This document shows positions 12,249-24,414 of a stretch of 64,000 bases of DNA, piece by piece (position 1 is the first letter of the stretch; every line of letters begins with the position of its first letter). The translations under genes and the position numbers were made by a program. The notes beneath the pieces were generated by a model. It worked only from the letters and a program-made list of their open reading frames with translations. It did not search any database and had not been told where the DNA came from. Source of the DNA: Dactylis glomerata (lineage: Eukaryota > Streptophyta > Magnoliopsida > Poales > Poaceae); the NCBI GenBank assembly GCA_007115705.1, contig QXEO01001034.1, forward strand, positions 3,038,001 through 3,102,000. Reading direction: 5' to 3'.

Positions 12249-13980
12249 TGAAGGGTTTCGCAGCATAGAAAACAAAAATTTTCCTACGGAAGCGAACAAG
12301 AAAGCCAAGATCTAATCTAGGAGATGTAATCAACGAGAGGGGTAGATGAGATCTTCATACCCTTGAAGATTCGCACAGCGGAAACGTTCAATAGAACGTG
12401 GTTGACGTAGTCGTACTCGCCGTCTCCTCCTCGCGATCCGATCCGATCCTACGCCGCAAGTGGCGGCGCCTCCGAGAGTTGCACACGTGCGGTGCAGCGA
12501 CGTCTCCTCCTTCCTTGGTCCAGCAAGTATGGTGAAGAGATAGATTGGATCAGTAGCACGACGGCATGGTGCTTATGGTGGAGAGTTTCTGCAGCAGGGC
12601 TTCGCCTACGCGCAGTCGCGAGAGAGAGAGGGAGGGCAGCAGTTGGCGGCTAGGGTTTGGGTTAAGGGGTGAGAGAGGGCTGCGCCCTTGCCCCTATATA
12701 TAGAGGGGTGGCCGGCCAAGGCCAGCTTGGCCTCTCCCCAAACCCTAGGGCGCCGACTTGGAGTAGGAAGAGTGGGGGGCAAGTTTCCCCCCCTTCCTTC
12801 TTTGAAGACTCCCTTAGGGTTTCCCCTTGGGCTGGCCGGCTGGGCCTTAGGGGCCTTGTGCGCCTGGCCCAGGGCGGCCAGGGCACTTCCCCTTAGGCCC
12901 ACGCAGGCCTCCGTCAAGTGGGCCCACGTTGGTCCCACTCCGGAACCTTCTAGAACCTTCCGGTACAATACCGATAAACTCCGAAACCTTTCCGGAATCC
13001 AAAAACTGCTTTCCTTTATATGAATCTTATTCTCCGGACCATTCCGGAACCTCTCGTGACGTCCTGGATCTCATCCGAGACTCCGAACTAAAACTCATAA
13101 ACCAATTATCCATTCTATCCTAGCATCGATACACGTTAAGTGTGTGACCCTACGGGTTCGAGAATATGTAGACATGATCTTCTATCAATAATCAACAGCG
13201 GGATCTGGAAACCCATATTGATTCCCACATATTCATCGATGATCATATCGGATGAACCACGATGTCAGGATTCAATTAATCCCGTATATGTATTCCCTTC
13301 GTCACACGATATTTTACTCGCCCGAGATTTGATCGTCGGTATCGCCATACCTAGTTCAATCTCGTTCACAGCAAGTACTTTACTCGTTCCGTAATCCGAT
13401 ATCACTTTGTGATTAACTCATTAACCACATGCTTGCAAGCGGTGTTGATATCGATTACCGAGTGGGCCCGAAGTATATCTCTCCTGACTTGGGAGGGACA
13501 AATTCCATCTCGATACATACAACCCAACAAGTACTTTCCGATCACCTGAGAGACACCTTTATTATCACCCTCACATAGGATGACGTTTGATGACTTCAAA
13601 GCTTTCTTCCGATACTAGGGAGTTGTATTATCTCATGGTCTAAGGAATATAATACATGACATAGGAAAAGCTTCGCAAAGATGAACATGATGACACGATC
13701 TAATTGCTCTGCTTTATTTGGGTCTGTCCATCACATCATTCTCCTAATGATATGATCTCATTATTAATTGACAACTCATGTCTATGGTTAGGAAACCTTA
13801 ACCATCATTAATCAATGAGCTAGTCCATAGAGGCGTACTAGGGACACGGTGTTGTTCATAAACCACACAAGTATTAAAGTTTCCGCTTAATACAATTCTA
13901 GCATGGAATATAAACATTATCATGAACAAGAAATATGATAATAACATCTTTATTATTGCCTCTAGGGCATATTTCCTTCA
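12249..13980 (-). repeat. E1 5' LTR
   Basis: 1732 bp, TG...CA ends, followed on the right by the ACTAT target duplication. Relative to 5561-7294 I see about three substitutions and a 2-bp difference in a GA microsatellite. Confidence 0.95.
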
Positions 13981-13985
13981 ACTAT

Positions 13986-14857
13986 GAGCACCTAAAAGGT
14001 CATTTATTAATAGTACATATAATTTTCTAAGCTTAGTGCTAGAGCGTCCCATATAACTTATTAACAGTTGCCTCTTGAAGCAACTTTACAAAGTCTTGCC
14101 CCGCGGAAAAATAAAGTGTTCTTTTCCCTGCAGTCGCCGCCGCTTTGACCTAGCAGCCGCCTCCAAGCTTCGCCTCCTCCATAGATCGGTTCCCCCTCCT
14201 CCGGCCGGCTTTGCCGGTGTCGGGAGGGGTGGGGAACCCGATCTATGGGTGGAGATTTCAATAAAAGTAGTATTTTCCAAAGAATAGCTCTTCGTTCGGC
14301 GACGAGATCTTCTTCCCGACGTCAATGGTGGTGCTGTAAGATTACAGTTTTTTAGGTACGGTCTTCAAGATCTTGCTTCGCCAGATCGGTTTTGGATTGT
14401 TTCTCCTGATTGCCGCGAGGAGGATTATCCTCGCAATATTTGTCCCGACTGCTACGTCTTCGACAATGGTGATTCGTACGCTCGGCTTTCCAGCGACATT
14501 GATAAGGCTGTTCGGTTTCTCTTCCCTGGAATACTGGTGTTGGTACTCTTGCCGATGTGGTATGATTGCTTTAATGGTTGCGTGCGTGCACGTAGCCTTG
14601 GCACTGCGGCTCAAATTAAAAAAAAGGAGAACCACTACTGGTATTTACAGGTTTATGGTTTGGTATCTGTGCCATTATCTTTTGGCTGGCTTCAGGAAAA
14701 TACAAGATTGTGTCATGAAAGAAAAAGAGTTTGAAGGCCTCGAAGATTAGCTTGTTTTTTCTTAGACTTTATTTTGTAATCGTTGGAGACAGCTTATATA
14801 TCTCTACTGTGTACCGTTCGTTGCTATAATATATCATGGTATTGTTTCAAAAAAAAA
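13986..14857 (+). other. Upstream flank with possible retroposed sequence
   Basis: From about 14075 the sequence changes from AT-rich to GC-rich (CCGCCGC-containing), then runs through mixed sequence to a terminal tract of nine A residues near 14849-14857, preceded by TATCATGGTATTGTTTC. A GC-rich start and an A-tail suggest a LINE- or SINE-like retroposon in plus orientation. I found no clear target duplication and no reverse transcriptase, so this could also be ordinary promoter-proximal DNA. Confidence 0.25.
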
Positions 14858-15259
14858 GTTTAGATTTGGACTTGGCATTCCCCTTTGGAGAAAGAAGGGC
14901 ACAAGTGTATTTTCCCCTCCTTTGTCCCAAAAAGCCAACAATAGGAATACCACAGCACGGCAAAATTCGTGGTCTTGCAAAGAAACGGACCGACCGACCG
15001 GCCGAGCGTCTAATACCAGGAGTGACGTCGTAGGTTGTTCTGGTCCGTACCAGGGAGAAATATTAGCCGTTCGTTCGAAAAGAGGGGACAGGTGGCGCCA
15101 GATCCCTCTTTCACCGATTGCATTCATCTTTCATTGCTTAATTTTTTCCCCAATTCCTCCAAATCCCTAACTCCCCAATCTCAAAATTTCCTTCAAACTG
15201 TAGATTTTTTTCCTCTCAAATCGAAATCCGCCGACGGGCCTCTTCGATCGGCAACCAAG

Positions 15260-15355
15260 GTTAGTTCCTTCGGGTCTCTTATTCTGTGCAATTCTTCGAT
15301 CTGTTCTTCTGTTTCCTGAATATTGGAATTTTTTCCTCGCGTGGAATCTAAGCAG
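15260..15355 (+). other. Likely 5' UTR intron of the TKI1-like gene
   Basis: A good donor (AAG|GTTAGT at 15259/15260) and a T-rich tract ending in CTAAGCAG at 15348-15355 define a 96-bp intron just upstream of the start codon. This is an inference from splice consensus only. Confidence 0.45.
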
Positions 15356-15382
15356 AGGAATCACGAGATATTTGCGCCGCGA

Positions 15383-15415
15383 ATGTCATGGAGAAGGAGG
15401 TCTCGGAAGAGATGA
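15383..15415 (+). promoter_or_regulatory. Short upstream ORF overlapping the main start codon
   Basis: An ATG at 15383 opens a 10-codon frame (MSWRRRSRKR) ending at TGA 15413-15415, overlapping the main ATG (15388) in another frame. The upstream ATG has a weak context (C at -3, T at +4), whereas the main ATG has G at both -3 and +4. Leaky scanning to the main start is therefore expected. It may still lower translation. Confidence 0.4.
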
Positions 15416-18400
15416 GTCCACCTCCTCAACCTGTTGATTCGATAGAAGACACTCCGCTCCCGGAACCCGATCCCAAACAGAAGCCTGGTTCGTTCTTCCC
15501 CCAAACTTTTCGCTTCTCCGGTGCTAGGGCTGGATTTTCCTGATCCATGTTAATTTCGATAGCTAAAAAACCGACGCGAAAATGGGCCGCTTGGACACGC
15601 CAAGAGGAAGAGAGTTTCTTCAATGCTCTGCGCCAAGTAGGAAAAGTAAGATTATACGTTCAGGATGCAATGTTAATTAGCAGATTTGGCAGATGGCTAA
15701 CATATTGTATTTGTTTTCATTGTAGAATTTTGAGAAGATAACTCTCCGTGTCCAGAGCAAAAACAAGGATCAGGTACCTCATCTTCCACCGATTTGTTCA
15801 TGTGATTTTGAACAGGCTGTACAGAACTAATTAGAATTTTGGAAGGAGAGGAACATACATGTGGAACCGTGAGTTTTGCTTGTACATAAACTGCCCTAAA
15901 GGATTCTCATTTTGATGACAACTAGAACTGAGTAGACACAATTTATGGTGAGAATCTGGATGCAACTGCCATAGGGGAAGTCATATTAATTACCAAGGCC
16001 TTTGTTGTTCGTTGACATAGCACTGCCATCATATGAAGACATTATTGCTTAGGTTGCCCTTGCAGTAGCTGGTGAAGGTGTTGCAGGGAGGGAGACTCAC
16101 AAGCTTCATCTCAACAAACCAATGAGGATGAGCTCCTTTCACTTGCAGACAATCTCCCCTCTTTACTTACAGCCATACCCTCATCGCCTGCAGCTGATTT
16201 CACTTTGTAAATTAAGTTCCCTGGTGATGGACAACCTCCAGACCATGCGATTTAGAAACACCCCACCATGTCACTTGCTTTTATTCAGGTTTTGCGTCGT
16301 TTGCCCTAGTTTTCTTTTTCTTTTTCTCCCCTGCCCTAATCACGTCTGGCTGCGAGGCACACGCCTCAGTGACTTAGCTTCTTGTGTGGTGAGCAGAAAA
16401 GGCACACGTTCATCTAAGACGCTGCACCTGAAGTAGCATGAGAGGCATTTTTCCATACTGCAGATTACCCTAGCTCCTAAGCGCGCTAAACTGGCAATTC
16501 CCAAGATGGCTAATTTAGTTTTTAACTTTCTATGGCGGTAGATGCTTTATTGTCGCTTGTTCTCTTACCTCATCGCATTTCTGGCTTAATTATGAAAATG
16601 CATGAACTAGACAATACGTTGTACTTTGCCATTAGCCTCAAGGTTCAATATTTCTATTCCAAATACAGGTCAGACATTACTTCTATCGTCTTGTTAGACG
16701 CATGAAGAAGATTCTGGGTCCTGAGTTCTCACTTGATGCACGTAACTCGAAGGACATCATTGCTGCTATGCTCCGCTGGTAATTGAACGAGCCTTGATGA
16801 TATACAGCTAATGTGATAAGATGCATTACTCTTTTTTAATTTAAGTAGCATAATAGAAATTAGTAATAGTTGATCTCACAATGGTTTTGTGCTATATCAT
16901 TTCCGCCCTAATATTTTTTCTGGAGGCTTGGACTTTGTGTAGTCTTTTAACTTAATTTGCATGGTATATTTTATCCCAACACAGATTACAGCTCTGGCTA
17001 TAGTGTCAAGAGCTAGAATTGTGAGGCCTTCACAGAGCAATTGTGTAAACACCTTGTCATATTCACTGTTTTGTTGTTCTCTTTTCCATTGCACGTCTTT
17101 ATGTTCTGATTAATCAATCATAATGAATTTTATGCAAATTTTTTAAGTTTCTCTTGTTCCTGCATTGCATAATAAATATGCCAGAACAAAGAAAAACTCT
17201 TTGTTATTACAATAATTGAGAATGAGCGCCTGGGACTATGAGGGGGGTGGCTATTTGTACATTGACACACAAATGCCCCTTTTCTATGTGTAAGAGCAAG
17301 AGGACATTATCTCTTGCTAATAAACATCACTTTTCATGTGATCCTGTGCCATTTCTATTTATTGCATGGAGAAATACTGAGATGTTAACTGAGCTATATG
17401 CAGGTGGTCTCTGCTCGACAAATTTAGCTGCAGTGCTTCAAAGCTACATCTGAAGCCTCGGAGATTCAAATCATTTGTAGACGCATTGGTCCGTTAGACT
17501 GCTACTTGCTTGTTCCCTTCTTATCCACATATGAAGGTCGTTTGTTTTGACTAGTTGTGTTTCTCATGCAACGTATTCTATTTATAGGGAAATCAGTTGC
17601 TAAAGGACAGAAAGAAAACGAGAAGAAAGTTCCCACAAGCGGGGGCATACCTATCTTCATCTCCAGTTCTCAGCAAGACTCCAGGAAATCAATCTTCCTC
17701 AGTAGAACTCTTGCCCACGGGTGCTCAAAACGGTAGCAAAGTAGCCTCTTCTAAAGGAGCGCTTTTCAAACGTGTCGCAGAGCCAAATTCTAACAAGTCA
17801 GGAGTAATCAAAGGAGATCTCTCTGCCACAAGAACTGTGAGACAAAAAAGAAGAGCAGGTGTTCACTTATTTTCATCTGATCTGATATGGTGTAGCCTTA
17901 CTCATTCTAGGTTATATGAACTTTGCATGTTTTGCATCTTTTGCAAAATCTGCATTAGTGTTGATAGCAGATGACTTTTGCTGTAGGTGGTGTCGGTCCA
18001 TCTGCTGCATATAAGAAATGGGAGAAAGCTGCCATGGCTGGTGTTTCTTTAGTTGCTGATGCAGCCGAGGAGCTTGAACGCAATATGATGACCCAGAACT
18101 TGTCTAATGTTGATGCAACAATACTAGCTTCATCACCGAATAACTTATCTACTGTTGATGGTATTGTTTCTAGTGTTTCTATTGTAGTTCATTTAATCAG
18201 TGGACACTATAGTTTCTAGTGTTTGTTGTAGTTCATGTAATTACTAGACCTAGATTAACTAATGCAAATTCCTGATACTTTTATTCTACATTGGCAGATG
18301 TGAGCACAAATCATATGAAAGAAGCAGATCCACAAGTACCTTCAAAACTGAAGCTGCAGTTATTTCCAGTAAATGAAGCTACACGAAAGGCATTGGAGAA

Positions 18401-20718
18401 GGTAATGTTAGCTAGCAAGCTAACAATTCATTGGTTATTTGGTTAAATGTTACCCTGAACTCTTAGATCCATGTCGTTGATAAAATGTTCATGATATATG
18501 AAACATGAAGAGAGGAGATTTTTGGCTCCTGGGCAGTGGGCACCAGTGATCCCGCTGGTTTAATAAATTCTAAAATCGCCTTTATGAGTTTCAGGGGAAA
18601 AAAAATTCGGATGTAGCCAGCTATTTATCCCAGAAATGTGCAAAATATCATGTTTAAATACTTTGTTGTTTGGGCTACACAAAAAAGACAAACATGTAGA
18701 TCTGAGTATGTATTTTTCAAATCTACAAATTGTATAAGTTTTGTCATTTTTGTGTAGCCCACAATACAAAGAATTTCATACTAAAATTTTGCATGCTTGT
18801 AGGTTACACCATTGACTATGTCCAGATTTATTTTTATAATTTTTTGAAACTTACAAATATAATTTTCGAATTTTTTTAAAAAGCGAGATCACTGGTGCCT
18901 GGGAGCCAAAGACACTTTCCCAAACATGAAGCATCAATAAATTTATTTATGCTATTCATGTTGTGAATGAGCTATTCTCTGCAGTGGGTGTGATGCTAAG
19001 TGTTACCTAATTCTATGGTTGTGCACACACAAGAGATATTCAGTTTTTTTCTGAAATTTTCTAACAGCTGAGCTGGTCTGCTTTTTAACAGGATGACCAT
19101 AATCCACATCTGGAGCTCACATTAAGTGCTAGGAAAAAAATGTCTTCTGTTTTAGAACATATGAACCGCAAGTGGGGCAACTCAAATATTGGATGTGGAG
19201 AGCTTGTTCTTTTCCCATATTGTGCTCATCAAGAGGATTTAGCTACATATCAGAGGTGGACAACACGAGATACTGTTGCAGTCGCTGACGTTTTTCGTTT
19301 GGTGAATAGCCCCTCTGTTTTTCGATTAAGGTATGGAGTTTCTGTTACTATATAAAGTAGTAATCCTGTAGGCCATTAGCGCCAATCGTATGATTACTAA
19401 CTGCTGCATAATGTTTTCGTCAATTAGGTATGGCTGGTTTTCCCTAGCTGAGCTTGAAGCAGGAGTAAGTGAAATATCTTTGACCCACTTTGAGAATTGC
19501 ATGATACCAGAAGACATCCAGGTCAAATCTTCTTCAGAGGCTTGTGTGCAAAAGGATGGCATGTTGCTCAGTGACTTAGCTTCTGAGCAAGTATCTTGTA
19601 AACCAAGCGAACAGTTGGCGGCATTGCTTGCTACACCATCTAGTACAGGCAAGAATCCTGAGGAAGAGCAGTCCATTAATGCCTCCCCCTCAGAGTCTGA
19701 CAGTCAGCATCAAGAACAAGTTCCTGCAAACCAAGCTCTTGAGGTCCTATTCCTGTTTTGTGCATAATTTTTTAAGTCAAGAATCCTATTGTAGATCTTT
19801 TATCTCTAATCTGTTAAATTATACTTCAGGTTGATCCACGAGTGGATTGTGTTGTACTACCGGAAGCAGGCTGGGCAGATACCCTTACTGATATCAGTGT
19901 TGGATACTTGCTGACAGAAGCATCCAAGGCTGCTAATTTGGATTGTGAAGCAACCTCTATTCTCAAAAATGCTCTTTTCCACGAGGATCCTTGCAGCTAT
20001 GACTCGTTTGATGCAGCTGTTGCCCTTCATACTTCTCATTATCAAGCTGCAGAGCAGCCAGCTCATACATCTCACTCCACCATCTGGGGTGCAGAAGAAA
20101 CGTGCGATGAGTTCAGTTTTAAGCTGGCCACAGCTAGGAAGCAAGAAGGTTCAAACACTTCAGCTAGCAGCCCTCCTGATAGTGAAAATGAAGTTCGGTC
20201 TTCAAATTCAGAAGGGTTTCAAAGTTTTCTTGAGGTTGGTTGTCATTTTGGGGGTTCTGAACAAGGTTCTACCTGTTTGACATTGTTAATTTACAATTTA
20301 TTTCATGCTTTAGGACTTGGCTGGAGGAGAGACTCCTGGTAATCCCTGCGCTGATGATGCCAAAGATATGGATGAACTTTGTGCCAAATCGCCACCTCAA
20401 AATGACAATGATTCTGGATCGAAGGATCAGTCTCTAGCTGACATATTCTGGGTATTGCTCTAGCAGTACCTTTTCCCTTTGCTTGCTAACCGAATTAAAT
20501 ATTCCAAAACTTATATTTTTATCCTGTGTTTCTTACAGGCTGATTCACTTGAACCACTGGACTTGGATATAACATCACCGAGATACCAAGCTGATGACTT
20601 CATCTTAGGAGAGTGTGACAACAGTTGGAGTCGGATGATGGAAAATAGCATGGATGCGTTTCGAAACTTGTCATTCTTCGCGTCAGATAATTTCGACCCA
20701 GTTCTGCCCATCATGTAG
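15388..20718 (+). CDS. TKI1: TSL-kinase interacting protein 1 homologue (SANT/Myb domain)
   Basis: Thirteen exons join in phase with GT-AG introns: 15388-15487, 15563-15645, 15726-15773, 16669-16778, 17404-17488, 17588-17858, 17987-18160, 18298-18401, 19092-19330, 19428-19743, 19830-20234, 20314-20451, 20539-20718. The product is 750 aa, close to the Arabidopsis protein as I remember it. A SANT/Myb-like domain spans residues 40-93, with WAAWTRQEEESFFNAL, then NFEKITLRVQSKNKDQVRHY. Conserved blocks follow at about 115-142 (DKFSCSASKLHLKPRRF), 303-360 (KLKLQLFP, then SVLEHMNRKWG) and the acidic C-terminus. The family is a nuclear partner and substrate of the Tousled kinase in Arabidopsis, probably linked to chromatin; this role is taken from the family, not shown here. 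Acidic, Ser-rich exons 10-12 look disordered. The start at 15388 was chosen for context, frame and strong Kozak match. No lesion was found. It is the only intact host gene seen in the window. Confidence 0.9.
18521..18910. repeat. Foldback MITE in intron 8 of the TKI1-like gene
   Basis: The ends are inverted repeats: TTTGGCTCCTGGGCA...CACCAGTGATC on the left and GATCACTGGTGCCTGGGAGCCAAA on the right, with a small indel between arms. Inside, TGGGCTACACAAAAAAGAC (from about 18670) pairs with GTCATTTTTGTGTAGCCCA (ending near 18761). The unit would fold into a long hairpin. No clear target duplication is visible, so the superfamily (Mutator-like or other) is not assigned. It lies wholly within the intron (18402-19091) and leaves the splice sites intact. 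Confidence 0.6.
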
Positions 20719-20961
20719 AGTTCTGGATGCCGGGGGTTATCTTGCTACGTTGGCTAGGAAAGGATACTGCCAATGAGGCATCCCGCCGAGGAGGAGGCTA
20801 TATTGTCCAAGCGAACTGCTTGTTGCCAATCCAACATGTGCGGACTCGCTGTGCCTTTGCAGTCAAGAGAGACCCATGTTGTTGTAAGGTTATGACATAA
20901 AATCGTGTACTGTGTAAATCTTGTTATTCCTGTACAAAGGCATATACAAGCGCTTGGTTAC

Positions 20962-20967
20962 AATAAA
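20962..20967 (+). terminator. Polyadenylation signal of the TKI1-like gene
   Basis: AATAAA 244 bp after the stop codon, following a T/G-rich stretch; the only canonical signal close downstream of the gene. Confidence 0.6.
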
Positions 20968-20979
20968 GATTCTCTTCCA

Positions 20980-21487
20980 TGTACAAGTTTTCATATCAAC
21001 TGACAATGGTTAATGAGATTGATGTTTGATTACATGCTTAGGATACCCTGTCATGGATCTAAAAAAAAGATACACTGTCATGGCATTCTGAATTCGTGGG
21101 AATAGTCCATCTGGAAAAGAAGTATCGATGCACGAGGAAATAGCTATTCTGCTATGCAGAACAAAAAATGCTGGTTTTTTTTTTTTGCTGCTTCCCTAGC
21201 TACGTACAGAAACAGAACATATCATCTATTGAAATGTAAGTCACATTGATTCTTTATGATAGCTCATGAAAGACTCGAAATGGCGACGTCTGAACCTTTC
21301 ACCCCTTGATCGTGCTATGTTGTTTTCCTCACTGAGGTAGTGACAACGAGGTTCCAGCAATGTCGATGGTCAATGTTATGGCGAGAAAACATCAAAGCAA
21401 ACGAATGGAAAGAATGATCCATCATACATCGGTTGAGATCCCAATCGATGTGCTTGTCTGCAATAGGAGCCACAAAGGCAAAAGAGG
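20980..21487. other. Gene-downstream spacer
   Basis: AT-rich sequence between the poly(A) signal and the Stowaway MITE; no gene or repeat is recognised. Confidence 0.5.
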
Positions 21488-21489
21488 TA

Positions 21490-21592
21490 CTCCCTCCGAC
21501 CACTATTACTTGTTCCTCATATGGATGTATCCGAATACATTTTAGTGTCTAGATATATCAATATTAGCGACAAATAAAGTGGTCGGAGGGAG
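21490..21592. mobile_element. Stowaway (Tc1/Mariner) MITE
   Basis: Terminal inverted repeats start CTCCCTCCGACCACT and end AGTGGTCGGAGGGAG, flanked by the TA dinucleotide duplication (21488-21489 and 21593-21594). The size of about 103 bp and the CTCCCTCC end are typical of grass Stowaway MITEs. Non-coding; moved by a Mariner transposase in trans. Confidence 0.92.
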
Positions 21593-21594
21593 TA

Positions 21595-24031
21595 GCATTT
21601 TTATTAATACATGACCATATGTAAAGATCCATCATACTACGAGTACGAGGTTCCAGCAATCCCGTTCTGGTAAAGTCACCCTGCTTGTTTTTAACAAGAA
21701 GATGACTCTATTTCATAGTTCCATCGACGGTTAAGGAGGATGCCATGTTAAATATAATGGAACGTAGCTATAAATTAATGACAGCAGATTTGGTGCACCT
21801 CCTGTTTTTTTTGAAAAAATATTTGAAAAGTGTAATTCTGTGTTTCAAAAAGTCATAAAATGAAGTCCATGAATACATACACATGTCCTGAATACTCGTG
21901 CAAAGTTTCAGTAGAAATCGCGTTGTATTTTGAACTACAAAAAGAAAACAATTTTGTGTCTGTGTATAGGGATAGAATACTCAGATTTTTGTTAGGATTT
22001 TTTTGTCTATAGCTGGAAATATAACAAATTTTCCTCCAAAATTTCTACCGTGCCTTTGGAATGTTTTTATGTATGTATGTATTTAATTCAGTTTTTTCTG
22101 AATTACATTTTTTTACATGATTACTGGTGCTCATGTGCCAAAGGCACTTTTCATAAATTGATAAACTATGTGAAATATAATACTCACTCATTTTCACCCC
22201 AACACGAATTGAGTATACTTGCTGCTAAGGTTAGTCAAATTATCGTCTAAAACTATGTGTAGTACTTCTAACCGTTCTTAGTTATTATGGAAACCAAGTT
22301 TGAAGTTCAACCACATTTCACATATAAATGATCATCCATAAAAATTGTAGCTATACCCCCTATAAATTCATAAGGATAATTAGAAAGCAAATAAATTAAT
22401 TTCCTAGTTCAAATATTGAGTATAAAAACGATTTTGGGTTACATGTTTTTCCATAAATAATATATTTATTTATTAAAATATCAAAAAGAGGGGTATAGCT
22501 TAATCTAAAACAAACTTTTGAAGGATTTCAAGTTACATTAATATCCAATTAAGAACTATAATAAAATAGGAAAATGAGCCATATAGTAAAGATTATAACC
22601 ATGGAGGTTTTTATAATAACTGATTTAGCTAGGCAAATAAATCAGAGAAAAGATAAGTTATTTTCTATCCTCCATAAAATACTATAGTCATCAAAATATT
22701 TTTTTTAATGGAGGAGAAAGCGTAAGCACTGAAGCTAAAATTAAATTCTGAAGGAGTTAAAGTTACACCTATCTAGTTAAAATATATTTTAAAATTTAAA
22801 AAAAATGAGTCATTAACAGAGTTGTATAATCATTAGGGATTTTCAACGACAACGAATAGAAGCTGAAGTTAGATTGGTTATTTAGGGGGTTTAAGATAAA
22901 ATTTGATGAAAACTTAGAAGTCAACTAGTAAAATTTGAAACATTATTGGTACAATTTAGATTACAATTTCACATTTTCACAAATAAGTATCACCAAATTG
23001 GAGTCATGGATTATAAATTTTCCTGATGTGGCTGATGTTGTTTTTGGAAGGATATGTGGAGAGAAAACTTCCTGGGACTTTCTTTCCCTAGGATGTACTC
23101 ATTTTCTATTGACACTGATGTCTCCCTAAAGTCGATGTTGGAATGCACTGATATTGAAAAGATGGCTCAAAACTTTGCAATCCATGTTTCGTTCAAGCAT
23201 TAGAGGAGCTTCACCACATAGTTGAAATTTTGTCAACACCAACTAAAAAAATTTGTTAACACTCTGTCAGCATGCTACAACAAGAGTACAAGACACTTTG
23301 CCTTTCATAAAAACTGTGGATCCCATGCGTCGGCTGCTTTTTATAAATTCATGTGTTGAAGGCCTAGAGGTGTCACCCATATTTAAAAAACTTTGGAAGG
23401 GTAGTTGGCTTCATAAACAGAAGCTCTTTCTTTTGCAAGAAAAATCCGGATCTATTATAGAGGTTGTACAAAGTACCCCAAACATAATAAAAATTATATC
23501 GAGGTCTTTGAACTACCTAACGACCAATACCACCGCCAGAGCGAGCCGCCGATGTGTTGCTGTCGCCTCTCCACTACTAGAGTCGGGCTGACATTGTTCA
23601 TAACAGTCGGGAAGTTCTTGTGCACGTGCCCCTAGAGCCAAAGTCACCATCATTGAACCCTTGAATTGATCAAAATCTTTTAACACTGAATCTGTAACCT
23701 ACATAGACTAAACAAGATTCATCACACCACGGGAGCAGCGACCAGACGATTCCCCGCCCTCCTCAACGCCAACAAGGTGGAAGAGGACACATGAATACCT
23801 CATTCTTGTGACATTCTCCCTCAGAGCTCTGCCATAGCCACCATAGCGTTCTTGTTGTTTCCAGTTGGCCAATCTCTAACTTTAGGGACCTTAGTACAAC
23901 ACCAAGCGCATGTCCGAGGTCCACACCCCTCCCGCCACAAGAGAAACAAGTAGAGCAGGTGGGGGCCATCAATTCCCGATCGGAGACGATGAAGAAGAGG
24001 CAGATGGCAGCGGCGGCGACCTAGGGTTACC
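21595..24031. other. AT-rich flank with possible decayed repeats
   Basis: No gene is recognised. A stretch near 21795-22150 ends in GGTGC-type sequences resembling a second foldback MITE, but the arms pair poorly. From about 23500 to 24030 the sequence becomes GC-richer; read on the minus strand it starts with CCGCCGCTGCC-like sequence and could be a retroposed, non-coding copy. Neither assignment is firm. Confidence 0.35.
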
Positions 24032-24218
24032 CTAGTCGCCGCCTCTTTATTTCCATATAAATAGAGGGTATTTGTTTGGTTGATCATATATAGTGGATCT
24101 ATTAAACACCAGAGATAAGACTGGAACTAGGTCGCCGCCTCTCTCTTTCCATATAAATAGAGGGTATTTGTTTGGTTGTTCATATATAGTGGATCTATTA
24201 AACACCAGAGATAAGACT
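24032..24218. repeat. 95-bp tandem duplication
   Basis: Two adjacent copies, about 24032-24126 and 24127-24218, share CTAG(G)TCGCCGCCTCT, then AAATAGAGGGTATTTG, GTGGATCTATTAAACACC and AGATAAGACT. They differ only at a few bases such as TTGATC versus TTGTTC. A recent local duplication with no coding content. Confidence 0.85.
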
Positions 24219-24414
24219 AATTGCTAACACTAGCATTTCAGCTAAGGAGTTAATTGTGCGTTTTGCACTACATAAGAGAGGAAAATGAGAGAGCAGCTTT
24301 AATTCAATTGCTCTTTTGCTAGCAAAGTGTGGCGCAACATGGGGATCATGCGGGCATGTTGTGATAGCATTGTAGAGATGTTCCGTAGAACTAAGCAAAA
24401 AATTTAGGGTCCTA

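Larger units (their letters stand above)
5561..13980 (-). mobile_element. Copia LTR retrotransposon E1, non-autonomous, BARE/Angela-like
   Basis: Two LTRs of 1734 and 1732 bp flank a 4.95-kb interior, with a perfect 5-bp target duplication ACTAT at 5556-5560 and 13981-13985. Orientation is minus: the initiator-Met-tRNA primer-binding site abuts the right LTR and the polypurine tract abuts the left LTR. By eye the LTRs differ by about three substitutions and one AG dinucleotide repeat unit pair, so insertion is very recent. The interior keeps only scattered, frame-broken remnants of gag, pre-integrase, integrase and reverse transcriptase, so the element must have moved using proteins from another Copia element. 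It lies 1.4 kb upstream of the TKI1-like start codon. Confidence 0.93.

Noticed and set aside
5561..13980. The two 1.73-kb near-identical blocks as a segmental duplication
   Set aside because: TG...CA ends, primer-binding site, polypurine tract and ACTAT target duplication show they are the LTRs of one insertion.
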